Assembly (NCBI GenBank): GCA_016722045.1
Contig: JADKGY010000022.1
Coordinates: 62,001 to 126,000, forward strand
DNA: 64,000 nt
Direction: 5' to 3'
From: Candidatus Opimibacter skivensis
Lineage (GTDB): Bacteria > Bacteroidota > Bacteroidia > Chitinophagales > Saprospiraceae
The notes beneath the pieces are model-generated. The model did no database searches and had not been told where the DNA came from. It saw only the letters and a program-made list of their open reading frames with translations. Positions within the stretch are counted from its first letter, which is position 1; the number at the start of each line of letters is the position of its first letter. The translations under genes and the position numbers were made by a program. Of the stretch, positions 10,701 through 20,700 are shown piece by piece.

Positions 10701-11440
10701 TATGTACCGGAGATATGTCCGGAATCATTTCCGTCAGTGGAGTCACCGGTGGTACACCTCCATATTTGTATTCCCTGGATGGTTCTCCATTCCAGGCATC
10801 TCCTTTTTTTGAAGACCTTATGGCTGGGAATTATCACCTGACGGTAATGGATGCTAATGGTTGTATGTACGAAGAGACAATTTCGATGCCTGATGGACAA
10901 TTTCTTTCATTAAACATTGGTGCGGATATTGATATTCAATTGGGAGACAGTATTCAGCTTTCAGCAACTGTAAGTTTGCCGTGGTCGCAAATTGATTCTA
11001 TTATTTGGGGACCTGCTGACATGCTTTCCTGCACGAATTGCATGAATCCTCAACTATATGGTTTATTAAATGGAATTATTACCGCGGTTATTTATGCCGG
11101 TAGCTGTGTAGATCAGGATCAGGTCACACTCAGTGTAGACGTTGATGTTGCTATTTATATACCAAACATTTTTTCACCAAATGGCGATGGTAAAAACGAT
11201 CATGTCACTATATATGGTGACGCTCGGGTGAAGAGGGTAGTCTTCCTTGAGATCTTCGATCGATGGGGGAACCAGGTCTTTGTAGCCAATGACTTCCTCC
11301 CGAATGACCCTATTTTAGGATGGGATGGGACATTCAGAAACAAGCCGATGAATCCTGCGGTATTCGCTTATATCGCAAAGGTGGAATTAGTGAACGGAAT
11401 GGTTATTCCTTTTAAAGGGGATATTACGCTTATGCGATAA
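1739..11440 (+). CDS. Giant T9SS type B repeat adhesin, main part with C-terminal sorting domain
   Basis: Continues the frameshifted gene. From the frameshift the order is: four more 76-residue repeats (to about 2610); eight or nine HYR-like modules of 80-81 residues (about 2630-4790); eleven modules of about 52 residues with a C-G-(D/E)-S-V-x-(L/I)-Y-G core and a GGCDTA end (about 4820-6510); an Ig-like module; about nine SprB-type repeats with T-C-x6-G-x-I and GxYxVxVxDxxGC (about 6735-8815); four more of the 52-residue type (8820-9450); five PKD/Ig-like modules beginning DAGPDQ (9450-10665); one SprB repeat; and a CHU_C-type end (about 11150-11437) with PNIFSPNGDGKND and FDRWGN. That end is the type B T9SS sorting domain known from gliding adhesins such as SprB. 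The protein should be secreted through the outer membrane and held at the surface. A gene caller may place the start at ATG 1571, but translation before 1739 in this frame is out of frame. The ligand is unknown. Confidence 0.88.
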   Translation, partial: VVDCYANIILPPPPTITDNCGVTLIPTGPVESGTVTCEGDVTYTWIYTDCEGNTQDYVHTITIEYEPITAISPTISVVDCYTNIVLPSPPVVTDNCGVTLIPTGPVETGSVTCEGDITYTWTYTDCEGNTQDYVHTVTIEYSPFASIPPTNAVADCYTNIILPSPPVITDNCGVTLTPTGPVESGIVSCGGDVTYTWTYTDCEGNTQDFVHTVTIEYSPFPAIPSTSAIVDCYANIILPAPPSIFDNCGLPITPTGPIESGIASCESNLNFTWTYTDCKGNTQDYIHSVTIRDSINPTASNPLPLFFECIEDVPLPDIAVVTDEIDNCLGIVTVAFVQDSLSGLCPQIITRIYSVADECSNQILVTQTITIDDDILPTASDPLPLSIQCIDDLDLPDINVVSDESDNCTSPIVVAFVNDLSSGTTCPEIITRIYSITDGCGNQIFVTQIITIDDDILPIASNPDSTSVECIGDLPLPDINVVTNITDNCNGPVIVAFEGDISNGSSCPEIITRTYSITDACGNQALVIQILSIDDDIFPEASNPAPITVECVEDIPLPDPNVVTDETDNCAGPIIVSFVDDISDGTICPQVISRRYSVTDACHNQIFVTQTITVNDDILPTASNPSSITVQCIQDIPAPDITVVTDEADNCSLPLVVAFMGDLSDGLSCPETVLRTYSITDACGNQILVIQTIIVNDDILPTASDPAPVSVQCIEDVPAPDITEVTDEADNCALPIVVAFMGDQSDGLSCPETILRTYSITDACGNQISVIQVITIHDDILPTASDPVTIFVQCVEDVPAPDINVVTDESDNCAEPIIVSYIGDKSDGAICPEKITRTYSITDACGNVILVKQIINIRDDISPVASDPADIDLMGCNTPIPFPDINVVTDASDNCGIKAITFMNDSTFLTGCIQTLIRTYSISDSCLNKIFVRQNITRTFDTIPPVFTTIPADTIVKCIAEVPPVPSLSYTDNCSAGGTVMGVETGPSGNPPTIIWTWTATDECGNTTTVTQNIIIELELIPKIITTVFCYGDSIVLYGEVYDASGVFLDTLPSTSGGCDTAVTIIINELSLIDKNVVAEFCFGKTVTLFGVTYDSAGIYTDTLSGTAGNCDTAVLITIIESPLINNTETAAFCFGESVTLHGILYSNAGTYFDTIPNLSGGCDTAVTIFVSELPLIQRTLVAQFCYGQEITIYGIIYNSAGTYLDTVPDLSGGCDTAMTVIITESPLINKIVDAEICFGESTTIYNVEYDAGGTYNDTIASTGGSCDTAVLIHITVLPLNTISLAEALCPGESVTIYGSVYDSGGTYQDLIPGIAGACDTTVSITITELPFNAISITEALCPGESVTLFGVTYNKGGIYRDTISAIAGGCDTAVMIVINELPLNTLSVAERICLGDSILLYGVFYHSAGTFNDTVRGAAGGCDTAVIITITQYPLNDLLVTEEICPKDSILIYGIMYDHAGLFYDTIPGSHGACDTAIVISIIESPLILNSITANICSGKSVSIYGIEYNLAGSYQDTVLSATGSCDTAITIIIIVDPYVLNPISASFCSGESVIVHGIEYTSPGIYQDTIISVTSACDTALTITINEILFIPAHIEPADPVCMSHGVITLEAIPAGGVWSGSVNSDRLDPANLGAGTHEIIYSINSGSCQSADTIEIIIYEMIIACQANQNETSIGMGDGEGQINISGGLTPYYIVWTGPVSGVSTMNIDGDFLMTGLTAGLYAIVVADASGCVAQCQFIITVPCDLVLDSVVVRDATCVGVNDGSITISASGVLIPFKYSLDGILFQASNVFSGLSPGTYTVYVRDNSGCLETENLLIGTGAGPQINIIQHIDATCGMDNGSIEVEGIQGSAPYTYSIDGINYIYTGLFHNLSAGDYVIYLLDAIGCSDIISVSIIALEAPVIESVTVSSSTCDQSDGSIFIEGTGGVGTLEYSIDGISFQVSPAFNSLTAGVYSVFVKDEIGCIVESSTEILDIGGPIINNVLIQPATCTANVGSLSIIATGNTTLTYSINCVDYGTLNVFNNLSSGSYTVCVKDQNGCTASQPVVINSADGPKINSVKVTPTTCGKDNGTLLINATGGTGTLQYIVKGINYGDIKFIVDLASGTYFIEVEDQNGCHATAQAIINPSESPDVDAYITPSHCGKSDGVIELDGLHGLSPYTYSMNGGPFLPNFTFYNYPSDFYNIAVKDAAGCIFEKDIFLWEEKGPEITDVIISGPDCGDVNGRIEVVATGTNLKYSIKLPTYQLTGMFYPVSPGSYVITVMDKFGCKDSDVAVISPNPAPIFNDIIVVATACGLSQGMIQVMASGGIAPLLFSINNGPFGSAHIFTLLPAGIYTVKVKGANGCLISKDVEIESIGSVYYNMQASICDGQEYLIHGQVITTAGIHNITVPGGSHNGCDSTIVLQLEIDPLVEKIVYRSVCQGEILTYDGIEYTMAGQYLIDTIPAISGCDTIRMLDITIDPLETTFLDVTICANEVFSIGGNNYTQAGEYTIDTIGAVAGCDSIRILRLLTNELNTSIINATICNGDVYRFNGINFTSAGIYVLDTIHGFGSCDTIRSLNLIVNPLPNVDAGPDQVLTCSLPVVILAGSASGGTILWTGPDINAGNNHILTPTISQPGQYILTVNSSSGCQSMDTVLISVDPSIVIADAGNDAILSCDIDSVMLQGSPSGVDLFYQWSGPGINSLNAHLINPVVTVPGIYSLVVTNTITQCVSVPDTVMITDISASIVVIIQDPLTLTCSNTYVDLNANGSSSGLNIIYFWYNESGNVVGTSPILRVSKGGILTFFAQDTISGCFAHDSVMVLQVQDYPPVDAGLPQVLDCNHEIVTLNEGAINILPDILFHWSGPVGGILSASNLLSIQAGAAGQYILTATDTLTGCSHSDTVMVTEISQSPLAEIRLIEPFTCIDSIAMLDIGSSDTGTGFHFVWNGPSINNATSTIIEPTTPGLFYLTVFNDVSGCTASDSILLELPDSPSEAPADITVPICTGDMSGIISVSGVTGGTPPYLYSLDGSPFQASPFFEDLMAGNYHLTVMDANGCMYEETISMPDGQFLSLNIGADIDIQLGDSIQLSATVSLPWSQIDSIIWGPADMLSCTNCMNPQLYGLLNGIITAVIYAGSCVDQDQVTLSVDVDVAIYIPNIFSPNGDGKNDHVTIYGDARVKRVVFLEIFDRWGNQVFVANDFLPNDPILGWDGTFRNKPMNPAVFAYIAKVELVNGMVIPFKGDITLMR
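2630..4790 (+). repeat. HYR-like module array, 80-81 residues per unit
   Basis: Units share (E/Q)C(I/V)xD(I/V)P, PDI(N/T)VVTDE(S/A/T)DNC, a C-P-(E/Q) turn, R-x-YS(I/V)TDACGNQ and IDDDILPTAS. Unit starts at about 2660, 2900 and 3143 give spacings of 240 and 243 bases. The last copies diverge, and the final one (about 4600-4790) has an abbreviated form ending in WTWTATDECGNTTTVTQN. Confidence 0.85.
4820..6510 (+). repeat. Eleven-copy array of about 52-residue GGCDTA modules
   Basis: Each unit has a cysteine near its start (FCFGESV, LCPGESV, ICLGDSI), then YG(V/I)xY, AGTYxDT, and ends with (G/S)(G/S)CDTAVxIxI followed by PL. Two cysteines per unit are conserved. Four more distant copies recur at 8820-9450. 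I know the pattern from Bacteroidota gliding-motility-associated proteins but cannot assign a binding function. Confidence 0.8.
6735..8815 (+). repeat. SprB-type repeat array
   Basis: About nine units of 70-75 residues with T-C-x6-G-(S/T)-I near the start, PYxYSIDG in the middle and GxYxVxVxDxxGC at the end. This matches the SprB repeat of the Flavobacterium gliding adhesin. One further copy lies at about 10680-10900, just before the C-terminal sorting region. Confidence 0.8.
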
Positions 11441-11701
11441 AAAACGAGAAAATAACCTTCTGGCCGTCTTTGTGCTGACTATCAGTGGTTAAGCTGACTT
11501 CCAGTATCCTGCTTCCCTTCATCTTTCTTTTTCCCCATAATCTGGTATAGTATTTGCCTCTCCTCTTGCAGGTATTAGGCTAATCCGCATATGTATTGGT
11601 CGGATACCATAGAACCACACCCTTTTGAGAATGAGTAATTGTAACTTAAAGTATTGATAATCAATACAAAAACAAACGATTTGCAAAAGTTTTTACCCAC
11701 C

Positions 11702-14700
11702 ATGAACCACAGGAACCGACTGATCATCATCTCAGCCTTTATTGTATTTCTCCAGTTTTCTTTCGGAAAAGTGTTTGGAGAAGGCACAAAGCAGCTGTCC
11801 CCCACATTAGCAGATTCTGCGATGCTTCATACCAATGCCTCAGGATTTGGCAATTTTGCCTCCTATGCAGCAGTCAATGGCACAGCATCAAGTCTGCATA
11901 TTAATGTCGCTTCGCCATTAGACACAGTTTTTATAGGCTTATCCGCAGAAGCAGCCGATGACGGGACACTCAATAGTTCTTATTTTTTCAGAATTATCAA
12001 CACAAGCGGCACGGTCGTTTTTGGCCCATTTCAGGTGGGTCTTGCCAATCAAAATGCCTCCACTTATGCTTTGGCCTCAGCAGGTCCCGATGTATTGGGT
12101 GGCGGTGGATACAGTACGAATACAGGTACTTTCCCTTATTCAAGATTTATCCCGGGTATAGCAGGAGACTATATTATACAGTTCAATGATCAGGATGGCG
12201 TCATTCCGACTCCCAATGATATTGTAAATGTCCTTTGGTATGACTTCACAGTTCGAAATGCCAATGTAGTTAAGCCTGGTAGATTATGGTCCCGTAACTG
12301 GGCCATCAGAACACCACCCAGAGGCACAGGTGTACCTCCGGATTGCGCTTTCAACAGGCAATTCAATGGCCAGTTCTATACCTACACAATGGATGGTTTT
12401 GTTTCCAAAATCGATTTCAATAATTCAGGATTTCAGGGCTTATCATTTACAGTTTCCTTTGGTGACAGAGGCCCTGGAAATTCAGGAGATGTAATGGCCG
12501 ACAGGCGATCAGTCAATGATATGAATGCCACTGCTAATAATGCGGATCACCAGGCCTTCCTAAATGATCCGGACAATATATTATTTCCATCTTCAATCAG
12601 CCAGTGTGGATCGGTCTCCTTACAAAGTGTTAGTTGTCAGGGATTCAACAACTATTGTATTAATGTTGGCGTCACAAAACCCGGACAGGTTGAAGTGATA
12701 CTCGACTTTAATCAAAATGGAATTTATGATCTGAATTCTCAGGACGTTCTTATAGCTATGTTTTATGTTATTGCAGATACGGTTTGCATCCCTTGGAATG
12801 GTTTGAAAGGAGATGGCTCTGCGATTTTATTTGGAGAGCAGGTTCCGACCATTATCCGTTATTCGCAGGGTGTCCAACATTACGCAGCTTTTGATGTGGA
12901 ATTCTTAAAAAATGGATATTGTGTTCAGACCGTCCGACCTATTTGTGCGGGTATAGCCACTAATCTTTTGTTTTGGGATGATAGCCAGATTACGGATGAT
13001 GTAGTGACATTGTCAATTAATGAAGGAGATCCCGGAACAGGGCAACCAAAGATTCAATTCAATGGATGTATTTGCGGTGTAGCAGGATGCAGATCCTGGA
13101 ATAATTTTCAGATCGGGGATCCTCCCACAGGAAGTTGCACAGGAACACCATTTGGTTATGCAGAAAATAGTACACTCAATACCTGGTGGTTTGCAAGTAC
13201 CTTTGTACTCAATAATATTTTCCTGCCGTTTGCACAAGTGAATATTACAGGCGACAGTGTGATCTGTGCCGGTGACAGTACTACATTTTTTGCAAACGTT
13301 TTGCCTGCCATGGTCAGTTATAATTTTATGTGGTCAGGACCAGGAGGTTTTTCAGCTACGACTCAAAGTTCAGGTTTTATCCATGTAGCCGGAAAATATT
13401 TTGTGACCATCACAGATCCGATTACAAATTGTTCTGCTATAGATTCAGCAACACTTATAGTCAATCCTGCACCGGGAACCACCATCGCATTTACATGCCT
13501 TGGTGCAAATCAATCCAATGCAAATGTTAATCTAACAGTCAACAGTGGACAACCACCATTTACATTCATTTGGTCCAATGGGGCTATCACTGAAGACCTG
13601 ACAAATGTCCCTCCCGGATTATACTCTGTCACGGTAACTGATGCAAATGGATGTACCTCAACAAATAGCATACAGGTTCAGGGTTGTTGCACACTCAGTG
13701 TGAGTTGTCCGCCTTCTGATGGTGGTACATTTTCCTGTGTGAGCAATGTTCCGCCAAGTTCTAATAGTGGTATTGTCGTCAATAGCTTTTGTAATGGATT
13801 CAACATTACATCCAATGATACCAATAACGGAGGAACAGGATGTCCTGCAAGTCCATTAGTGATCACAAGACGATTTACAGTCGCAGATAATGTAGGTAAT
13901 ACCGCCACTTGTGCAGTGACCTATACCGTCATTGATAATACAGCTTCTATATCTTGTCCGGCTCCTGTCACCGTACAATGTGCCAGCCAGGTGCCTGCAC
14001 CAAATACAGCCAGTGTGACCACTTCCGACAATTGTGGCGGAGGGACAACGGTTACTTTTATAGGAGATGTGATCAGCAATCAGACTTGTACGAATCGTTT
14101 TACAGTGACACGTACATATCAGTCAACAGATGCATGCGGTAACTCCGCCACATGTAATCAAACGATCACTGTATTTGATAATACAGCACCTTCTATATCA
14201 TGCCCACCAAACTTAACAGTACAGTGTGCGAGCCTGGTACCTGCAAATAATCCGGCAAGTGTAACTTCTTCCGATAATTGCGGAGGAGGCTCCACAGTGA
14301 CGTTTGTCGCAGATGTTATAACAAACCAAACATGTGTAAACCGATTCACTGTCAATCGAACATACAGAGCTACTGATGCCTGCGGCAATTCAGCGACGTG
14401 TACACAAACGATTACAGTATTTGACAATACGGTGCCATCAATCACTTGCCCGGGCAATGTCACAGTACAATGTGCCAGTCAGGTACCCGCACCAAATACA
14501 GCCAGTGTGATCGCATCTGATAATTGTAACGGATTGGCCACAGTGACCTTCGTCTCTGATGTGATCGCGAATCAAACATGCACTAACAGATTTAATGTAA
14601 TTCGAACATATAGAGCAACAGATGAATGCGGTAACTCGGCATCATGCTCACAGACCATAACCGTATTTGATAACATAGCACCATCTATTTCCTGTCCTGC

Positions 14701-17700
14701 TAATGTAGTCGTACAATGCGCCAGCCAGGTGCCTGCCCCAAATCCGGCAAGTGTCACCGCTTCTGACAATTGTGGAGGTCTTGCTACTGTGTCATTTGTC
14801 AATGATGTGATCAGTAATCAGACTTGTGTAAACAGCTTTACAGTGACTCGAACCTACCAGGCAACGGATGAATGTGGCAATTCCACTACATGTGCTCAGA
14901 CCATTTCGGTGTTGGATAATACAGTTCCCACACTGTCATGCCCTGGAAATGTCACTGTACAATGTGCAAGCCAGGTGCCCGCACCTAATACAGCAAGTAT
15001 TGTATCTACCGACAACTGCGGTGGAGCAGCTTCAGTGACATTTATAGGTGATGTGATTTCAAACCAAACATGTACAAATCGTTTTACAGTGACAAGATCG
15101 TATCGGGCAACAGACGCATGTGGCAATTCTGCTTCATGTAGCCAAACCATCACTGTATTTGATAATACACCACCATCTATTACCTGTCCTGGTAATGTTA
15201 CCGTACAATGCGCTGGTCTTATACCTGCACCAAATACGGCATTAGTAGTTTCTACCGACAATTGCGGTGGTGCAGCGACAGTGAGCTTTGTGAGCGATGT
15301 CAACAGCAATCAGATTTGTGCAAATCGTTTTAACGTAACTCGAACTTATATGGCTGTAGATGCCTGCGGCAACTCAGCAACATGCAGCCAGACCATCATT
15401 GTATTTGATAATACACCACCTTCTATAACCTGCCCGACTAACTTAACCGTTCAGTGCGCCAGTCTTGTACCGGCACCCAATCCGGCAGGTGTAATCAGTT
15501 CAGACAACTGCGGCGGTCAGGCTGTTGCAGCTTTTGTAAGTGATGTCATCACTAATCAGACTTGCGTTAATCGATTTACAGTGACTCGTACGTATAGTGC
15601 AACAGATGCTTGCGGTAATTCAGCCACATGTAGCCAGACCATCACTGTATTTGATAATACTGCACCAACTATCGCCTGCCCTGCTAACCTAACCGTGCAG
15701 TGTGCTAATCTTGTGCCTGCAGCAACACCGGGAAGTATCGCGACCACAGATAATTGTAGTGGTGTGGTTACTGTCACCTCAGCAGATGTCATAACCAATC
15801 AGACTTGTGCTAGCCGGTTTACACTCACACGAACTTACACAGCTACCGATGCTTGCGGAAACTCAGCTACATGCAATCAGACGATCACCGTATTCGATAG
15901 TTCGGTACCAACATTAACCTGTCCTGCTAACTTAACGGTTTCATGCGCCACAGATGTTCCTGCAGCTAACCCTGCAAGCGTTGTGACCAATGATAATTGC
16001 GGCACAGCAACAGTAACTTTTGTCAATGATGTGATCAGTAATCAGACCTGTACAAACCGTTTTACGGTAACACGTACATATCAATCTACTGATGCGTGTG
16101 GTAACACTGCGACATGCAGTCAGGTGATTGTGGTCAATGATGTGACACCTCCGGTAGCCATCTGCCAGAATATTACGATTGATTTTACAATGAATCCTTC
16201 CGTGACCATCACACCACAACAAATAAATAATGGAAGCTTTGATGCTTGTGGGGGTGCTGTCACGTTGGGCCTTTCTCAGACAAATTTCGATTGTAGTCAA
16301 TTCAATGGCGCTACCAGCATACCGGTCGTATTAACCGTTACTGATATTTGTGGTAACTCTTCTACCTGCCAGGCACTCGTGTCAGGTGTAGGAGGTTCAC
16401 TCGCTATCCATTGTCCGGCTGATATCACAGTCAATCTTGGTCCGGGAGAATGTGTCGCTTATATCAATTACGTTGTTACTGCAGAAGCGCTTTGCGGTGG
16501 AGGTAATATCCAGATTATACAAGTAGATACATCTGGTCTGACCTCAGGAGATCCGTTTCCGATAGGTATCACTACACAAACCTATATAGCCACCAATGGC
16601 TTTGACACTGTCATGTGCTCATTCACCATCCTTGTCATCGAATATGACATTCCGGTAGTGATGGCTTGTAATGATACGATCAATGTGAGCGTCACACAAA
16701 ATTGTGACGCACATATTTTTGTTGACATGGTGCTTGAGGGTACGAGTTATGGATGCTTCAATGACTTCATTATCACGATAATGAATGTAGGAAGCGATAC
16801 AGGATGGATTGTCGTCTCGGGTGTACCCGTCAATAGTTTTTACATGGTTACGATTACCGATCCTGAGACAGGAAATTCATGCTGGGGCAAAATACATCTG
16901 GAGGATAAGATACCACCACAGATTATTTGCGCTTGTCCTCCGAATAGTGATGGAGGTGATACATGCGTCATTTCATGTCTTGAAGTTGACCAGCTGTTAA
17001 ATGGTAATATTCCGCAAAATCTATATCCTACAGTCATCGAAAATTGCGAATACGATCTTACAATTCAGAACATTGATTATAACAATGTATCGTGCGGCGA
17101 TGGGTCTGTTACAGTCACATGGAAGGTCACCGATGTAAGTAATCTGATGGCAACTTGTGAACAGGTGTTCCGTGTAGTACCACTATCAGCGGATAGTCTC
17201 ATATTCCCGCAAAACTATATTGGACAATGCGGCACAAGCTCTAATCCAAATGTCACAGGATGGCCAACCATTCATGGCATAAATCTGACTGACCAGGTCA
17301 ATCTGTGCAATCTCTATCTCGGGTACTGGGATGAGACTATTCAGGACTGTGGCGGAGGCGTTAAAATATTACGCAGCTGGCTAGTTCTTGACTGGTGTAC
17401 ACTTGAATTGGTGGAAGCAAGTCAGATCATAAAATTAATAGATAATGAAGGCCCGATTCTGACATGTCCTTCAAATATTACAGTGGGAACTGAATTCTGG
17501 TATTGCTATGCTAATGTGAGCGTGCCAAAACCACAGGCTCATGATGTATGTAGTGATGTGGTCGACTTCAGTCTGTCCGTCAATGGTGGTACCATAACCC
17601 AATTTGGAAATAATTTTGTGATCAATGGTCTTCTCATTGGAACGTACACTGCAGTTTGGACAGTAAGTGATGGTTGCGGTAACAGCAGCACATGCAGTTT

Positions 17701-20700
17701 CCATATCACAGTTGTAGACGATGTAGCACCTGTTGCCAATTGTGATGCACATACTATTGTGTCTTTGACTAATGACGGACCTGCGGGACTTACACTTGTA
17801 CCTGCCACTGTATTCAATGATGGTAGCTACGACAATTGCGGTCCGGTGACGTTCAGAGTCAGACGAATGGATAGTTGTATTGATTTCGACTGGACCACAA
17901 ATGGTGCATGTGTCGATGATGTCCCTAATGGATTTGTCAACGGAGCAGATCAGGGCACGATACGCAGGACCTGCGTTCCGTTCTCTTGTTGTGATGTAGG
18001 TGCAGGTCCGGTGATGGTTGAATTGGAAGTCACCGATGCGGCCGGCAATGTCAACTACTGTATGGTAGAAGCGACAGTACAGGATAAAATCTCACCATTC
18101 GTAGAATGTCCTCCTGATATCACCGTAAGTTGTGATTTCTGGTTCAATGTACAGGAAGGAACATTTGTAGATGGTGAAGGAAATAATAATGGCAATCTTG
18201 ATGAAGACCCATTGACACCTGTCTTTGGAAATATGTATGATGCATTCCGTTATCCGGAAAGTATAAGAGATCAGATTGTCATCAATGATCCGGGCAATAA
18301 TGATTACCATCAACCACATACATGGGGTATCGATGGATGGGCGGATGATAACTGTGAAGTGAATCTGCAGGTGAGAGTACGCGTGTTCAATGATTGTACA
18401 GGAGATGATCTTCCACCGGGAGCACCGGCAGGCGCTGTCAAGCTGATCGAGCGACGATTCAGCGCCAGCGATGGCAACCAGGGAATCGCACCTGGCGTAT
18501 GCACACAACGTATCTGGGTAGTTAATTTCCACCCATTCTATATCACAGATTCAAACTGTAACAATTCGAATCCAAATGATGGGGTGATCTGGCCGTGTGA
18601 TGTATTACTCACGACATGTCCTGATAGTATCACCGGAACAGGAGAGCCAACGATTTATGATAATGCGTGCAGCCTGATCGGTGTAGCTTACGAAGACACA
18701 AGATTCGAATTTGTGGAAGAAGGTGCATGTTTCAAGATTTTACGTGAATGGTCAGTGATTGACTGGTGCCAGTACAATTCACAGACAGGAGAAGGATTGT
18801 GGAGTTATACACAGGTGATCAAAGTACATGACAATGTTGGACCTGCATTTGTCAATTGTCCTGCAGGCCCGGTGACACTATGTGTAGCCGATGATGGAGT
18901 GACACTTCCTGACAACAATCAGGCATTCCTTGGCGAAGAAAATCCGCAGTCATCAAGCTGTAGTGTACATCTGAATCTATGTCAACAGGTAAGAGAGTCA
19001 TGCAGCGATGTAGTGCATTATGATGTGAAGATGTATCTGTTCAACGCAGATGAATTTATATATCTCCAGCCGCTGACGACAGTGCCTGTCGATGCGAATG
19101 GTATAGCAGATCTGTGTTTCAACACCAGAAATAATTCAAGCCAGGCGATTCGGAATAATGGAATCCCATACAACAGTCCATTCTGTGGTGACTATCACAA
19201 GATCTTGTGGAGTGCAGAGGATGGCTGTGGCAACTGGAGCCATTGTGAATACCTGATCCGCCTTGAAGATTGCAAGCAACCATCACCAGTTTGTATCAAT
19301 GGGTTAAGTACGGTATTGATGCCGATAGGTTGTGAAGTTACATTGTGGGCGAAAGACTTCAACGCCTCCAGCTTTGATGATTGCACTCCTGAAGCAGATC
19401 TTCTCTTTAGCTTCAGTGGAGATTCATACCAACCAAGTAAAGTATTCAATCAGGATAATATCCCGGGATTTGGAGTTGAACTTTCGCTGAATATCTGGGT
19501 AGCCGATGGAGGCACTGATGATAACTGCAATGGACAGATCAGTTGGGCAGAAAGGAATAAGGATTATTGTACAACTAATGTTGTTTTCGCAGATCATAGT
19601 AGCAATTGTAGTGGTTCTTTGACCATTCTATATCAGGGTGAAATACTTACTGATCACGGCGAGCCCGTAGGATCTGTAGGTGTATCGCTCAACTCAAATA
19701 CTGAATCCATTTATGAAATGACGACTGTCGAAAATGGTCAGTTTGTCCTGGTAGTTCCACAGGTAGATGGCCAGCGTTATCAGGTGATACCAAAACGATC
19801 TGATGATCCTCGCAATGGTGTTAGCACGCTTGACCTTGTGCGCATTCAAAAACATCTGCTCGGAAAAGAAGTATTCGATAGTCCTTATCAGTATATAGCT
19901 GCTGATGCCAATAACAATCATCAGGTAAGTGCTATTGACCTGCTTGAAATCAGAAAACTTATACTTGGTATTTATGATCAGTTCCCGGATAATGATAGCT
20001 GGAGATTTGTAGATATCGGTTCTGCGCTCCCTGATCCGGCGAATCCATGGCCATTCGAAGAAGTAATCAACATGCAGTATGACGGTATATCTCATTCAGG
20101 ATTGGATTTCATGGGGGTTAAAATTGGTGATGTCAATAATACTGTTCAAGCCAATGTACTTCAAATCCTGCCTCGTGGAGCACATCGGGTCATACACATG
20201 ATTGAAGGAGGTGATTCCAGAGCTGAGATTGGAAGAGTGATCAATGTGTCTATCACGATCCCGGAAGTAGTAGAAGGGTTCCAGTGGACACTTGAGACAA
20301 CAGGATTAGAGTATCTCGGCATCAGCAGTGATGATATCGCGATCAGCAATAGTAATGTAGGCATACTCAAAGATGGTATTGTGACGATGAGTTGGAATCA
20401 GGAAAATGATAAGAAACCTGCGGATAAGAAAGACATCACCATCGTACTTCAGTTCATGGCTAATCAGGCAGGTGAGATCAAGGATATGATCAGCTTATCA
20501 GGTAAGGTGACAAATGCTGAAGCCTATACTTTTGATAATGAAATTGTCGACGTGAAACTTGACAATAGTCCTGCTCAAACACAAACTGAATTTGCACTTT
20601 ATCAGAATCAGCCAAATCCATGGACAGGAACCACATCCATCAGTTTCAATTTGCCTGAAGCCGGTTCTGTGAAACTTTCACTCTTCGATGTGACCGGTAA

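Noticed and set aside
11654..11701. Upstream ATG for the second giant protein
   Set aside because: It adds 16 polar residues before a good signal peptide that starts at 11702.
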